A stretch of DNA of 47,920 nt, from contig JAILRU010000116.1 in assembly GCA_024697945.1 (NCBI GenBank), forward strand, positions 1 through 47,920, in the 5' to 3' direction. Positions 1-8,305 of the stretch are shown here, one piece after another. The position numbers and the translations under genes are program-made. The stretch comes from Bacteroidaceae bacterium (GTDB taxonomy: Bacteria > Bacteroidota > Bacteroidia > Bacteroidales > Bacteroidaceae). The notes beneath the pieces were generated by a model. The model made no database searches. It saw only the letters and a program-made list of their open reading frames with translations, and was not told the origin of the DNA. Every line of letters starts with the position of its first letter. The stretch's first letter is position 1.

Positions 1-46
1 CTCCAAAAGGCACGATGAACAGCAGCAGAAGGAAAAACAAACGCAT
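1..46 (-). CDS. Start of a secreted protein, cut by the window edge
   Basis: Reading the minus strand from an ATG at 44-46 gives 15 codons (MRLFFLLLLFIVPFG) that run off the window. The arginine followed by a long leucine/phenylalanine run looks like the start of a signal peptide, so an exported protein is likely. It lies downstream of the rhamnosidase gene on the same strand, separated by about 160 bp that hold an inverted repeat. Its upstream sequence (51-64) is identical over 14 bp to that in front of the rhamnosidase gene. Function cannot be told from so short a fragment. Confidence 0.6.
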   Translation of the reverse strand, partial: MRLFFLLLLFIVPFG

Positions 47-65
47 CTCTATACCTTATTATATA

Positions 66-194
66 TTTAACCACGAATTACACGAATTACACGAATTGGC
101 TACGCCCTGAATCAATAGCAATGAAGAATTCGTGCAATTCGTGTAATTCGTAGTTAAAAATAAATCCGTTTAATCCGTTCAATCCGTGGTTAAA
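66..194. repeat. Interspersed inverted repeat with 9-bp-period arms
   Basis: The left arm at 66-97 and right arm at 127-158 are inverted copies of 32 nt with two mismatches. Each arm is built from short tandem units of about 9 bp (ACACGAATT). A third arm-like stretch at 163-194 repeats AATCCGT units with the same period and also ends in GGTTAAA. The element sits between two minus-strand genes and could fold into a long hairpin in the transcript. A related element lies at the other end of the window (47802-47889). Confidence 0.75.
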
Positions 195-205
195 AAATGA
201 CATCT

Positions 206-2833
206 TTATTGTTTTACGGTATAAGTCCCGGCCTTGTATTCCTTCGAGGTTGTTTCGCCGGGGAGGGTGACGGTGGCTGTGGCGCCTTTAGGAACGGTGA
301 AGGTCCATATCCATTGGTCGCCCTTGTATTGCCAAGCGCTCTTGATGGTGCCGGCTGCCGACTTGTACTCCGCCTTGAGGTGGCCCAGCCTCTTGTCAGG
401 TACGGGCTTCATGATGATGTGCTTGAAGCCAGGTTCCTTCGGGTCGGCAGCGATGCCTGCGGCCGTCTCCCAAAGCCATTGGCAGACGCATCCGTAAGCA
501 TAGTGATTGAAGCTGTTCATGCCGCGCGGACCCATGCCCTCGGTCACGGTGTACGAGTTCCAACGCTCCCAAATCGTCGTCGCCCCGTTATCTACGGAGT
601 AAAGCCACGACGGGTTCTTGTGCTGGAAGAGGAGTTCGTAGGCGATGTCCTGCATACCGTTGTCGGTGAGGGTCTGCATGAGGATGCTTGTGCCGAGGAA
701 ACCTGTCTGAAGGCAGTTGTCGTGCTGGCGGAAGTTCTCTTTCAAGCGGGCAATCATGTTGGCCTTCGCCTGACCTTCTAGCAGGTTGTTCTTGAGGGCG
801 AAGAGTGCCGGTGTCTGCATCGTGTTGAGGATGTCGAGCTTGAAGGAGCCGTCGGCATTGAGGAACTTCTCACGGAGGTAGTCCTTCGCCTCAGCGAGTA
901 TCTCCTCGTGATAACCGATATTGAGATCGTCAACGACTCGCGCCATGTCGAGCATCATGGCAGCATCGATGGCCCAATAGGACGCGCTGAGGTAGTTCCA
1001 ATACACAATCGTCTCGGGCTTCGGCTGACCGTTCTCGTGACTCCGACCGCTGCAACTCTCCAGCGGCTCGTAGCTTAACCAGTCGGCCCACTGGTAGTTG
1101 CCGTTCTCGGAGGTCATTGCTGTATGCTCGTACTTCGTTTTGTGGATGTGGTCAAGGAAGTGGTTCATCGCATTCCAGTTATCCTCCACGATAGCTTTAT
1201 CTCCAAATTGCTTCCAGATGGTCCAAGGCACGATGATGCCTGCATCTGCCCAGCCGACGCGCATCATGTCGCCGTTGCCCTTGCCGTCGCCTGCTCCGTA
1301 CTGTGCCAGAGGTGCAACACCGGGGAAGGCTCCCGTGGGCGACTGGGTGTCCCTCATGTCGCGCATCCACTTATGGAAGAAGCGGTCGGTGTTGGCGAAG
1401 AAGGTGCCGGTCTCGGTGAAGACCTGTGTGTCGGCTGTCCAACCTAAACGCTCGTTGCGCTGCGGGCAGTCGGTAGGCACGGACAGATAGTTCGAGCGCT
1501 GTCCCCAGAGCGTGTTAGAGATGAGTTTATTAATGTCCTCGTTGCCCGTCTCGATGTGCCCTGTCTCCATTTCCTTCGTGATGGAAGTCACGGGAACGGA
1601 CTTGATGGAGCGTATTGTGACCTCGTCCGTTGCCGTTATCGACACGAAGCGATAGCCGAAGAAGGTGCTGCGAGGGATGAAGGAGACAAAGCCGTCTTTA
1701 GCCAGACAAGTGCCGTCGCGATGTCCAAACGTGTAGTGAAGTTGCATTCCGCTGTCCGGGATGCGGAGGTTGAGGCGGTGCGTACTGCCTTCAGGTCCGT
1801 CCATACCGCGACTCTTTGCACCGTTGCCATCGTTCAGAAGCTCGCTGGGCAGGCAAGTCAGCACGGTACCTTCCTTTGCCTTGAACTCGAAGGAGGGTAC
1901 TGCGGAAGCGTTCTGACCGAAATCCACCACGAGGGTCTCGCCCGGACGAACCGTCATGGGCTTTCCCGGAGCGAACTCCGTGACGATGTTTATCTTGCCG
2001 TACTGGTCGTCGGTTGCGCCCGTCGTGCCTTTCCAAGTGTAGGCCTTGATGGGAGAAAGAGCAAGGTCGTAGCGATGATAAATCTCTGCGCCGTCGGTAG
2101 GCCAGACACCTCTAACATCTTCAGGGTCCGTAGGGTCGGGGTCAGGGAACTCCTCGTTGAGTTCAGGCACGGAGAAGCGTGCCGCACTCTCCCACCCTTG
2201 CGGCAGACGGGCATCATAGTCCTCGCCGTCGAAGATGGCGGCGTGGGTCACAGGACCCGCCACACCAGCTTTCCAGTCCGTCAGGTTCGTGGGAAAGCAT
2301 TCCTCAGAACCGTCCGCGTAGGTCAACCAGAGCACGCCTCTGAACGCCACCTTCTTGCCAATCATGCCGTCGTGACCGCCCGGGGTGACAATCTTGTCTG
2401 CCCACCAGCCCGGCACCACCTGCACAGCGAGGTTGTTTTCCTGTCCTGCGCCCTTGTTGAAAGCCTTTGTGATGTCGTAGGCAAAAGCGTATTTCGTCTT
2501 CTCGTAGTGCGTGAAGCCGGGCTTCAAGACCTCGTTGCCGACCAGCTGACCATTGATGTAAAGCTCGTAAGTGCCAAGTCCGGAGGTGACCCAAACGGCC
2601 TGCCTGACCTTCTTTGCATTGCGGGGATTGCTGACGAACCAGCTTGCGCCGTCAGCCGCCCTTGTGCCATCGTGCACTTGTCCCGTGACGACTTGCGCAT
2701 CCTTGGCGCTTATCCAAACAGATTCCCGCCAGGGCCTATTCAAATGATGGTCGATAAGTTTGCCGACTGTCTGTTGCGCGTTGCAGACAAGAGCGCATAG
2801 CATCATGGCTGCTAATAATAGTTGTTTTTTCAT
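206..2833 (-). CDS. Secreted alpha-L-rhamnosidase, GH78
   Basis: An 875-residue glycoside hydrolase expected to release terminal alpha-L-rhamnose from plant or microbial glycans in the periplasm. The start is placed at the ATG at 2831-2833 because it opens a clear signal peptide (MKKQLLLAAMMLCALVCNAQ); the frame is open 30 codons further upstream but that stretch overlaps the preceding gene. Residues about 85-115 (LYINGQ) match the N-terminal jelly-roll typical of bacterial rhamnosidases. The (alpha/alpha)6 catalytic domain covers about 420-790. PQRNERLGW carries the likely general acid Glu461, and IWERW carries Glu756, the likely base. A C-terminal beta domain follows. It starts 13 bp after the stop of the small cysteine-rich gene, so it may be read through from mutS. 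Confidence 0.92.
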   Translation of the reverse strand: MKKQLLLAAMMLCALVCNAQQTVGKLIDHHLNRPWRESVWISAKDAQVVTGQVHDGTRAADGASWFVSNPRNAKKVRQAVWVTSGLGTYELYINGQLVGNEVLKPGFTHYEKTKYAFAYDITKAFNKGAGQENNLAVQVVPGWWADKIVTPGGHDGMIGKKVAFRGVLWLTYADGSEECFPTNLTDWKAGVAGPVTHAAIFDGEDYDARLPQGWESAARFSVPELNEEFPDPDPTDPEDVRGVWPTDGAEIYHRYDLALSPIKAYTWKGTTGATDDQYGKINIVTEFAPGKPMTVRPGETLVVDFGQNASAVPSFEFKAKEGTVLTCLPSELLNDGNGAKSRGMDGPEGSTHRLNLRIPDSGMQLHYTFGHRDGTCLAKDGFVSFIPRSTFFGYRFVSITATDEVTIRSIKSVPVTSITKEMETGHIETGNEDINKLISNTLWGQRSNYLSVPTDCPQRNERLGWTADTQVFTETGTFFANTDRFFHKWMRDMRDTQSPTGAFPGVAPLAQYGAGDGKGNGDMMRVGWADAGIIVPWTIWKQFGDKAIVEDNWNAMNHFLDHIHKTKYEHTAMTSENGNYQWADWLSYEPLESCSGRSHENGQPKPETIVYWNYLSASYWAIDAAMMLDMARVVDDLNIGYHEEILAEAKDYLREKFLNADGSFKLDILNTMQTPALFALKNNLLEGQAKANMIARLKENFRQHDNCLQTGFLGTSILMQTLTDNGMQDIAYELLFQHKNPSWLYSVDNGATTIWERWNSYTVTEGMGPRGMNSFNHYAYGCVCQWLWETAAGIAADPKEPGFKHIIMKPVPDKRLGHLKAEYKSAAGTIKSAWQYKGDQWIWTFTVPKGATATVTLPGETTSKEYKAGTYTVKQ

Positions 2834-2846
2834 ATACCTTATTATA

Positions 2847-3311
2847 TTATGTGTTCTGACTATCCAGATATTCTGCAAAGACACGGGCCGCGCTCTCGAC
2901 CTTGCGGGCACAGGGCCGGACACGATAGTATTCGGCGTTGCGTTCGTCGGGCTGCGAGGTGTTTGTCTCCGCTTTGACGCCGTTCATCTGCAACAGCTCG
3001 GCACAAATGATGCTGCCATTGCGCTGCTTGAAGGTATCGAGAAGCTGACGGACGAGCTGATAGCAGGCCTTCTTGCCTTCGCTGTCTTCGCCGCGCGTCT
3101 GTCCCTTCTCCAAGCCGGCAAGGATGACCAAAGCCGAGCAAGTGCCGCACATCAAGCGCATTCTTCCCACGCCGCCGCCGAAACCTGCCGCTATTCTTAA
3201 AGCCATCTCTTCGTCCAAACCATACATGTCCGCAAAGGCACAAACGACACTCTGGCAGCAGCCATAACCCTGCATGAAAAGCTCCACGGCCTTCTGAATC
3301 CTATCTTCCAT
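2847..3311 (-). CDS. C_GCAxxG_C_C family cysteine-rich protein
   Basis: A 154-residue soluble protein with eight cysteines (18, 19, 24, 55, 58, 83, 103, 134). The [12 protein letters not shown] stretch at 55-66 follows the family's CGAxxG-type signature, and the preceding glycine-rich AAGFGGGVG is also typical. The family is widespread in anaerobes; a redox or metal-binding role is generally assumed but the reaction is not known. There is no signal peptide, so it is cytoplasmic. Its ATG lies inside the last codons of mutS: the two frames overlap by 11 nt (3301-3311), which suggests translational coupling. The rhamnosidase gene follows after 13 bp. Confidence 0.85.
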   Translation of the reverse strand: MEDRIQKAVELFMQGYGCCQSVVCAFADMYGLDEEMALRIAAGFGGGVGRMRLMCGTCSALVILAGLEKGQTRGEDSEGKKACYQLVRQLLDTFKQRNGSIICAELLQMNGVKAETNTSQPDERNAEYYRVRPCARKVESAARVFAEYLDSQNT

Positions 3312-5919
3312 TCACCAATTTCTTTATATCGTTCAACTTGCTGAGTGCCTCGAAGGGCGTCAGGTTATTGATGTCGAGACCAATTATTTCGTCACGAATC
3401 TGACAGAGCACAGGGTCGTCGAGCTGGAAGAAGTTCAACTGCACGCCACTGTCTGCGCCTTGATCTGTCTTAATCTTACCGCCCAGGTTCTTATGGTTCA
3501 CAGAGCCTTCCAGTTCCCCAAGAATCACATTTGCCCTTGCCACAATCGCCCTTGGCATACCTGCCAGCTTTGCCACATGGATACCGAAGCTATGCTCCGA
3601 ACCACCACGTTCCAGCTTTCTGAGGAAGATGACCTTCCCATCGACCTCCTTCACGCTGACGTTGAAGTTCTTGATGCGCGGGAAGGAGCGTTCCATCTCG
3701 TTCAGCTCGTGGTAGTGCGTGGCGAAGAGTGTACGGGCATGCCCGCGGGTATTCTCGTGGATGTACTCGACTATCGCCCAAGCGATGGAGATGCCGTCGT
3801 AGGTACTCGTGCCGCGTCCCAGTTCGTCGAAGAGCACAAGGCTGCGCTCGGAGAGGTTGTTCAAGATACCTGCTGCCTCGTTCATCTCGACCATGAAGGT
3901 ACTCTCGCCGATGCTGATATTGTCGCTTGCCCCGACGCGCGTAAAGATCTTGTCAACGTAACCGATTCGCGCACTCTCAGCCGGCACGAAGCTTCCCATC
4001 TGAGCCAAGAGGGTGATGAGGGCCGTTTGACGGAGCAAGGCACTCTTACCCGCCATATTCGGACCAGTGATGATGATAATCTGTTGCGTCTGGGTGTCGA
4101 GGAAGACATCGTTCGCGATGTAGCGTTCCCCAACGGGCAACTGCTTCTCGATGACCGGATGCCTGCCGCCATGAATATCGATGACGTCACTGTCATCCAC
4201 GATGGGACGTATGTAGCGGTTCTCCTGTGCGCTTTGGGCGAAGGAGAGGAGGCAGTCCAGCTGGGCAAGGAGTGCAGCATCTTTCTGAATAGGAGTGACG
4301 AACTCGGCAAGTGCCGTGATGAGTTGGTCGAAGAGCTGGGCCTCAAGGGCAAGGATGCGCTCCTGGGCGCCCATGATTTTGTCCTCGTACTCCTTGAGCT
4401 CCTGAGTGATATAGCGCTCTGCCTGGGTGATGGTCTGCTTGCGAATCCAGTCGGCTGGCACCTGGTTGCGATAGGTATTGCGCACCTCTAAGTAGTAGCC
4501 AAAGACATTGTTGTAACCAATCTTGAGGCTCTGGATGCCAGTAGCCTCTATCTCGCGCTGCTGCATCTCCAACAGATAGCCCTTGCCCTGATAGGCGATA
4601 TGGCGCAGGTCGTCGAGCTCGGCATTGACGCCGTCCATGAAGACGCCGCCTGCTGCAACCTGCAAAGGCGGGTCGGGACGCACCTCGCGGATAATGCGGT
4701 CACGTATGTCGGCACAGAGGTCCAACTGCTCACCAATCTCGCGCAGCGTACCGTCCTCGGCATTCAGGCAGGTCTGCTTGATGGGTTCCACGGCCTGCAA
4801 GGCGATGCGTAGCTGTACGATGTCGCGGGGCGATACGCGTCGGGCACTGACCTTCGAGATGATGCGCTCCAGGTCGCCTACCGTCTGCAACTGCTCCAGT
4901 ACGGTATCCCGCATGTCGGGATTGCGGAAGAAGCTATCGACCACATCCTGACGCTTTCCGATCTGCACGGGGTCCTTGAGGGGGAACAACATCCAACGGT
5001 GCAGCATGCGGGCACCCATCGGCGTAACGGTCTTGTCGATGACGTCGAGGAGCGAGATACCACCATCGTTCATAGTGCCCACCAGTTCGAGGTTCCTGAC
5101 GGTGAACTTGTCGAGCCTGACGTAGCGGTCCTCCTCTATGCGGCGCAAGGCCGTGATGTGCCCCAACTGCTGGTGCTCCGTCATCTCCATGTATTGCAGA
5201 ATAACACCCGCTGCCACGATGCCGCTTGGCATGTGCTCCACGCCGAAACCCTTGAGGTTCGCCACCTCGAAGTGGCGCAACAGCTTCTGCCGCGCCGTCT
5301 GTTCCGTGAAGGCCCAGTCGTCCAGTTCGAAGGTGACGTAGCGCGAGCCGAAGCTTGCCTCGAACATTGCCCGCTTGCCGCGCTCGTACAGCACTTCCTT
5401 CGGAGCGAAGGAGGACATGAGGCCCGCGATGTATTCGGTCGTACCCTCCGTGACGAGGAACTCGCCCGTACTGATATCGAGGAACGACATACCGCAGGCC
5501 TGCTTGCCGAAATGGATGGCGCAGAGGAAGTTGTTCTCCTTGTGGTTGAGTATGTTGTCGGACATCGCGATGCCTGGAGTCACCAGTTCAGTGATGCCGC
5601 GCTTGACGAGCTTCTTTGTCAGCTTCGGGTCTTCCAACTGGTCGCAGATGGCGACGCGCTTGCCGGCCCTGACGAGTTTAGGCAGATACGTGTCGAGGGC
5701 ATGATAGGGGAAGCCCGCCATTGCGAGACTCTGAGCAGCAGGATTCTTGCCATTGTTGCGATGCGTCAGGGTGATGCCCAGTATCTCGGAGGCGATGACC
5801 GCATCCTCGGCATACGTCTCGTAGAAGTCACCGCAACGGAACAGCAACAACGCCTCAGGGTGCTTCGCCTTGAGGTCATAGAACTGTTTCATCATTGGTG
5901 TCAACGCTGCCTGAGCCAT
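3301..5919 (-). CDS. mutS: DNA mismatch repair protein MutS
   Basis: An 872-residue mismatch-recognition ATPase of full family length. The mismatch-reading Phe-x-Glu motif is Phe32-Tyr33-Glu34 in GDFYETY, followed by the connector, lever and clamp regions. The ATPase has a Walker A GPNMAGKS at about 619-626, a Walker B/signature [16 protein letters not shown] around 694-709, and the [10 protein letters not shown] motif. The C-terminal tail has a dimerisation-type QLNFFQLDD segment. The start MAQAAL is followed directly by the conserved [11 protein letters not shown] block, supporting the chosen ATG. It is the first gene of a minus-strand set with the C_GCAxxG protein and possibly the rhamnosidase. 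No mutL is in the window. Confidence 0.98.
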   Translation of the reverse strand: MAQAALTPMMKQFYDLKAKHPEALLLFRCGDFYETYAEDAVIASEILGITLTHRNNGKNPAAQSLAMAGFPYHALDTYLPKLVRAGKRVAICDQLEDPKLTKKLVKRGITELVTPGIAMSDNILNHKENNFLCAIHFGKQACGMSFLDISTGEFLVTEGTTEYIAGLMSSFAPKEVLYERGKRAMFEASFGSRYVTFELDDWAFTEQTARQKLLRHFEVANLKGFGVEHMPSGIVAAGVILQYMEMTEHQQLGHITALRRIEEDRYVRLDKFTVRNLELVGTMNDGGISLLDVIDKTVTPMGARMLHRWMLFPLKDPVQIGKRQDVVDSFFRNPDMRDTVLEQLQTVGDLERIISKVSARRVSPRDIVQLRIALQAVEPIKQTCLNAEDGTLREIGEQLDLCADIRDRIIREVRPDPPLQVAAGGVFMDGVNAELDDLRHIAYQGKGYLLEMQQREIEATGIQSLKIGYNNVFGYYLEVRNTYRNQVPADWIRKQTITQAERYITQELKEYEDKIMGAQERILALEAQLFDQLITALAEFVTPIQKDAALLAQLDCLLSFAQSAQENRYIRPIVDDSDVIDIHGGRHPVIEKQLPVGERYIANDVFLDTQTQQIIIITGPNMAGKSALLRQTALITLLAQMGSFVPAESARIGYVDKIFTRVGASDNISIGESTFMVEMNEAAGILNNLSERSLVLFDELGRGTSTYDGISIAWAIVEYIHENTRGHARTLFATHYHELNEMERSFPRIKNFNVSVKEVDGKVIFLRKLERGGSEHSFGIHVAKLAGMPRAIVARANVILGELEGSVNHKNLGGKIKTDQGADSGVQLNFFQLDDPVLCQIRDEIIGLDINNLTPFEALSKLNDIKKLVNGR

Positions 5920-6023
5920 AGAAGTTATTAAATTAAAAATTAAGAATTAAAAATTGAGAATTGAGAGTTCTCATTTACCATTTGTCATTTACCATTTAGG
6001 CCGTAAGGCCGCCATTTTGCGTA

Positions 6024-6031
6024 CAAAGATA
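6024..6031 (-). promoter_or_regulatory. -7 element for mutS
   Basis: The minus strand reads TATCTTTG, matching the Bacteroidetes TAnnTTTG -7 consensus, about 105 nt upstream of the mutS ATG. I could not find a convincing TTTG -33 partner at the usual distance. Confidence 0.5.
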
Positions 6032-6132
6032 CAAAAAAATGAAACAATAATAATGAAGAATGAAGAATTAAAGCGAAAAAAACAATAAAATATAAAAAAT
6101 CACACATGGAAGTGAAAATTTCTACAAAATAA

Positions 6133-6164
6133 TTTGGTTTATAATATAAACTTGTTTACCTTTG
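6133..6164 (+). promoter_or_regulatory. Bacteroidetes-type promoter for 6274 gene
   Basis: TTTG at 6133-6136 and TACCTTTG at 6157-6164 are separated by 20 bp, matching the phylum's primary-sigma consensus. Transcription would begin a few bases downstream, giving a leader of roughly 100 nt before the ATG at 6274. Confidence 0.7.
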
Positions 6165-6273
6165 CAGAGCGAAACCGGTAAAGCACCGCCTTTTCCGACC
6201 TTACTGCAGGAGGAAGGAGGGGCGAAGAGAGAATTGAAAATGAAATGTTTAAAGTAAAAATGAGTTCTTTATC

Positions 6274-6954
6274 ATGGAAGAAAACAGCAATCTGACTGCA
6301 GAACGCAGTCTGGAAATCATTACCGAACAGATAGCACAGAGCCGCAAGGCCGTATCAAAGAATGTGGGATTGTCGCTTTATGTGGCAGGTCTTTGCACTA
6401 TGGGAGTTGCACTGATAATTGGTATCGGCATGCTCTTGACAAGTAATACCGCCTTTTATCTACTGTATTTTGCGTTACCACTTATTATATATGGTTTCAC
6501 GCGCTACGCGAGACGGAATCAAGCTCCCACTCCAACCAGTCTCTTTGGTACGATGGTGGCAAAGACGTGGGTCACTTTCGCCATTTTTGCCCTCTCGTTC
6601 TTCGTATTTGCCAACTTATTCGACCTTCTGGTGGCTCGTACAGAGTCCTACGATGTCGCCGTCAGACTCATGATTCAGCCTTTCAGAACCATCTTGTTGC
6701 TGATGGGCATGTGTGTGACCATTACTGGTTATATCCTCAAGAGCCGTTGGCTGGTATGGTGCGGTATCATTGGTGGCATCGGAGGTTTCTTCTGGGAAAC
6801 CTTCGGCGTAACAGGGATACTGTTTGCCCGCATTTCCGGCAACATTAACAATTATTGCGGAGTGGTGCAGGGACTGGTTCCTGGCATCATCGTTGCCCTC
6901 TTCGCCTTCATTGGCCTGACGCTCCCAGGCCTGATGCTTAAACGCCAGAAGTAG
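6274..6954 (+). CDS. Multi-pass membrane protein of unknown function
   Basis: A 226-residue protein with a short hydrophilic N-terminus (about 30 residues, ERSLEIITEQIAQSRKA) followed by about six hydrophobic segments and a basic end (LMLKRQK). I recognise no enzymatic motif. The winged-helix regulator starts 1 nt after its stop codon, so the two are almost certainly co-transcribed from the promoter at 6133. Such membrane-protein/small-regulator pairs are common in Bacteroidales; a shared stress or envelope role is only a guess. Confidence 0.8.
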   Translation: MEENSNLTAERSLEIITEQIAQSRKAVSKNVGLSLYVAGLCTMGVALIIGIGMLLTSNTAFYLLYFALPLIIYGFTRYARRNQAPTPTSLFGTMVAKTWVTFAIFALSFFVFANLFDLLVARTESYDVAVRLMIQPFRTILLLMGMCVTITGYILKSRWLVWCGIIGGIGGFFWETFGVTGILFARISGNINNYCGVVQGLVPGIIVALFAFIGLTLPGLMLKRQK

Positions 6955-6955
6955 C

Positions 6956-7252
6956 ATGACATTCCAGCCATTAGACCCCCTGCTGCATTCTGAGTTGCGA
7001 CTGGCTGTGATGTCGCTGCTCATCAGTGCCGACGAAGCCGAGTTCCCCTACATCAAGGAGCAGACGGGAGCTACGGCGGGCAACCTAAGCGTGCAGGTGG
7101 ATAAACTGTCGGCGGCAGGCTACATCTCTGTGGAGAAAACCTTCAAGGGCAAGCGTCCCTGCACCATCTGCCGCATCACAGATAAAGGGCGGCAGGCGTT
7201 CGAGGCATACGTCGAGGCCCTGAAGACCTACCTGAAAGGAATAGAACCATAG
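6956..7252 (+). CDS. Winged-helix transcriptional regulator (HTH_34-like)
   Basis: A 98-residue single-domain DNA-binding protein. It opens with the DPLLHSELRLAVMSLL helix and continues through YIKEQTGATAGNLSVQVDKLSAAGYI (helix-turn-helix, about 32-57) to the wing (VEKTFKGKRPCTICRITDKG, about 59-78). This is the usual layout of the small MarR/ArsR-related proteins assigned to the HTH_34 family. The ATG follows the stop of the membrane protein gene by one base. It probably regulates its own operon. A strong terminator follows at 7310-7339. Confidence 0.85.
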   Translation: MTFQPLDPLLHSELRLAVMSLLISADEAEFPYIKEQTGATAGNLSVQVDKLSAAGYISVEKTFKGKRPCTICRITDKGRQAFEAYVEALKTYLKGIEP

Positions 7253-7309
7253 GTCGAGCCATTGAGCCGAAAATGTGTAATATGAAGTTACTAAAGACAT
7301 GTCACCCAG

Positions 7310-7339
7310 CTCCTGCGTCGTAAAGACGCGGGAGTTTTT
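7310..7339 (+). terminator. Rho-independent terminator after regulator gene
   Basis: A 10-bp stem (CTCCTGCGTC with GACGCGGGAG, one G-T wobble) with a GTAAA loop is followed by five T residues. It closes the 6274-7252 operon and separates it from the toxin-antitoxin pair. Confidence 0.85.
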
Positions 7340-7369
7340 GTCCGCTTTCACAAATAAAATGCTGGAAAC

Positions 7370-7401
7370 TTGCAATATTCCAAAGAAAAATAGTAACTTT
7401 G
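7370..7401 (+). promoter_or_regulatory. Promoter for toxin-antitoxin pair
   Basis: TAACTTTG at 7394-7401 matches the -7 consensus, with TTG at 7370-7372 as a weak -33 element 21 bp upstream. The antitoxin ATG follows at 7430. Confidence 0.55.
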
Positions 7402-7429
7402 CATCGAAAATATATAAATAATTGCAATT

Positions 7430-7675
7430 ATGGAGGTAGCCATCAATAATAACATTTACCAGCAGGCTTCAGCTTATGCTCAACAGCAAGGATTGAGCCT
7501 AACGTCTGTTATCGAGAATTTCCTTTTGCGCTTCATCGTGCACAACCAGTCGGTTGCCGAAAAGCCTGTCCCAGATATCGTGCTCAGCCTCCTTGGAGCA
7601 GGCGAACCCATCGCCGAAGATGATTTGAACGCCCGCGAAGCTTATAATAAATATTTAGAGGAGAAGTACAAATGA
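7430..7675 (+). CDS. Putative antitoxin (DUF6364-like)
   Basis: An 81-residue protein. Its N-terminal strand and helices (MEVAINNNIYQQASAYAQQQ, then LSLTSVIENFLLRFI) resemble short ribbon-helix-helix DNA-binding antitoxins. The C-terminal half, with a charged DDLNAREAYNKYLEEKYK tail, would wrap the toxin. It overlaps the PIN-domain gene by 4 nt (ATGA at 7672-7675), the classical arrangement for a type II pair. In such pairs the antitoxin neutralises the toxin and represses the operon. The DUF6364 assignment is by resemblance only. Confidence 0.75.
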   Translation: MEVAINNNIYQQASAYAQQQGLSLTSVIENFLLRFIVHNQSVAEKPVPDIVLSLLGAGEPIAEDDLNAREAYNKYLEEKYK

Positions 7676-8079
7676 CTCGACTGTTTCTCGACACCAATAT
7701 TGTGGTGGACATGTTAGAAGGTCGCGAACCTTTCTGTCACGATGCTGTACGCCTCTTCACCATGGCATACAATAAGCAAGTGCAGCTTATCGTTTCGCCG
7801 ATGACATATTCTACCGCTTCATTCCTTCTTCGTAGGCATGGCCCTGAAGGCGTTCGCAATCTCTTGTCAAACTTCCGCCAACTATCCCGTGTTGCAGTTG
7901 CTAACGAACGCACTGTCGATGATTCATTGGCTTCGCAATTCAAAGATTTTGAGGATGCCATGCAGTATTATACAGCCCTCAAAGCCAAGGCTGATGTCAT
8001 AATTACCCGTAATGGGAAGGACTTTTCAACTTCAAAGCTTCCCGTGATGACCGCAGCAGAATATATAGCTACCTTATAA
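7672..8079 (+). CDS. PIN-domain toxin, VapC-like RNase
   Basis: A 135-residue PIN-domain protein, expected to be a magnesium-dependent RNase. The acidic residues are in the expected places: Asp7 in FLDTNI, Asp95 in DFEDAMQYY, and Asp108/Asp117 in ADVIITRNGKDF. Length and layout fit VapC-type toxins. The ATG overlaps the antitoxin stop by 4 nt. An 11-bp periodic array begins 61 bp downstream, so the pair is the nearest upstream neighbour of that element. The RNA target is unknown. Confidence 0.85.
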   Translation: MTRLFLDTNIVVDMLEGREPFCHDAVRLFTMAYNKQVQLIVSPMTYSTASFLLRRHGPEGVRNLLSNFRQLSRVAVANERTVDDSLASQFKDFEDAMQYYTALKAKADVIITRNGKDFSTSKLPVMTAAEYIATL

Positions 8080-8140
8080 TTCCCTACCAAGTGGAGCGAC
8101 AATGTGGTTAATTAGTCTCCCAGGTACAATACCAATACCA

Positions 8141-8305
8141 CTCAAATAATTCTCTGGAATTCCTCTAATTCACCTCCGATAATCCTCAAGAAAACCTCAT
8201 GAAAACCTTATGCTTTTCTCAAACTCTTCTCAAACATATCTCCAATACATCTCCAATTCCTCTCCAATATATCTCCAATTCTTCTCCAGTTCATCTCCAA
8301 TTTCA
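8141..8305 (+). repeat. 11-bp-period array, block 1 (15 CTC-initiated units)
   Basis: Fifteen consecutive units of exactly 11 bp start at 8141, 8152, 8163 and so on to 8295. Every unit begins CTC except the seventh (CTT). Positions 4-7 drift: the later units converge on CTCCAAT plus four variable bases (for example CTCCAATACAT at 8240 and CTCCAATATAT at 8262), while earlier units are more diverged (CTCAAGAAAAC at 8185). No unit is gained, lost or frame-shifted. The period is not a multiple of three and there is no open frame, so it is not protein coding. The rest of the 8080-8399 spacer before 8141 shows nothing recognisable. Confidence 0.9.

Larger units (their letters stand above)
5920..6273. 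other. Divergent intergenic region between mutS and membrane protein gene
   Basis: This 354-bp spacer holds no gene. It contains AT-rich degenerate repeats of the AATTAAAAATTAAG and CATTTACCATTT kind at about 5930-5998, a short GGCC-GTAA-GGCC hairpin at about 6000, a minus-strand -7 element for mutS, and a plus-strand promoter at 6133-6164. The plus-strand leader of about 100 nt contains a pyrimidine-rich then purine-rich stretch (about 6186-6225) that could fold into a stem. Confidence 0.6.

Noticed and set aside
1556..2800. 414-codon plus-strand open frame opposite the rhamnosidase gene
   Set aside because: It is the antisense of a well-supported GH78 gene, with low-complexity translation and no domain; an effect of GC-rich codon use.
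3460..4491. 343-codon plus-strand open frame opposite mutS
   Set aside because: It is antisense to conserved MutS motifs and has no recognisable features.
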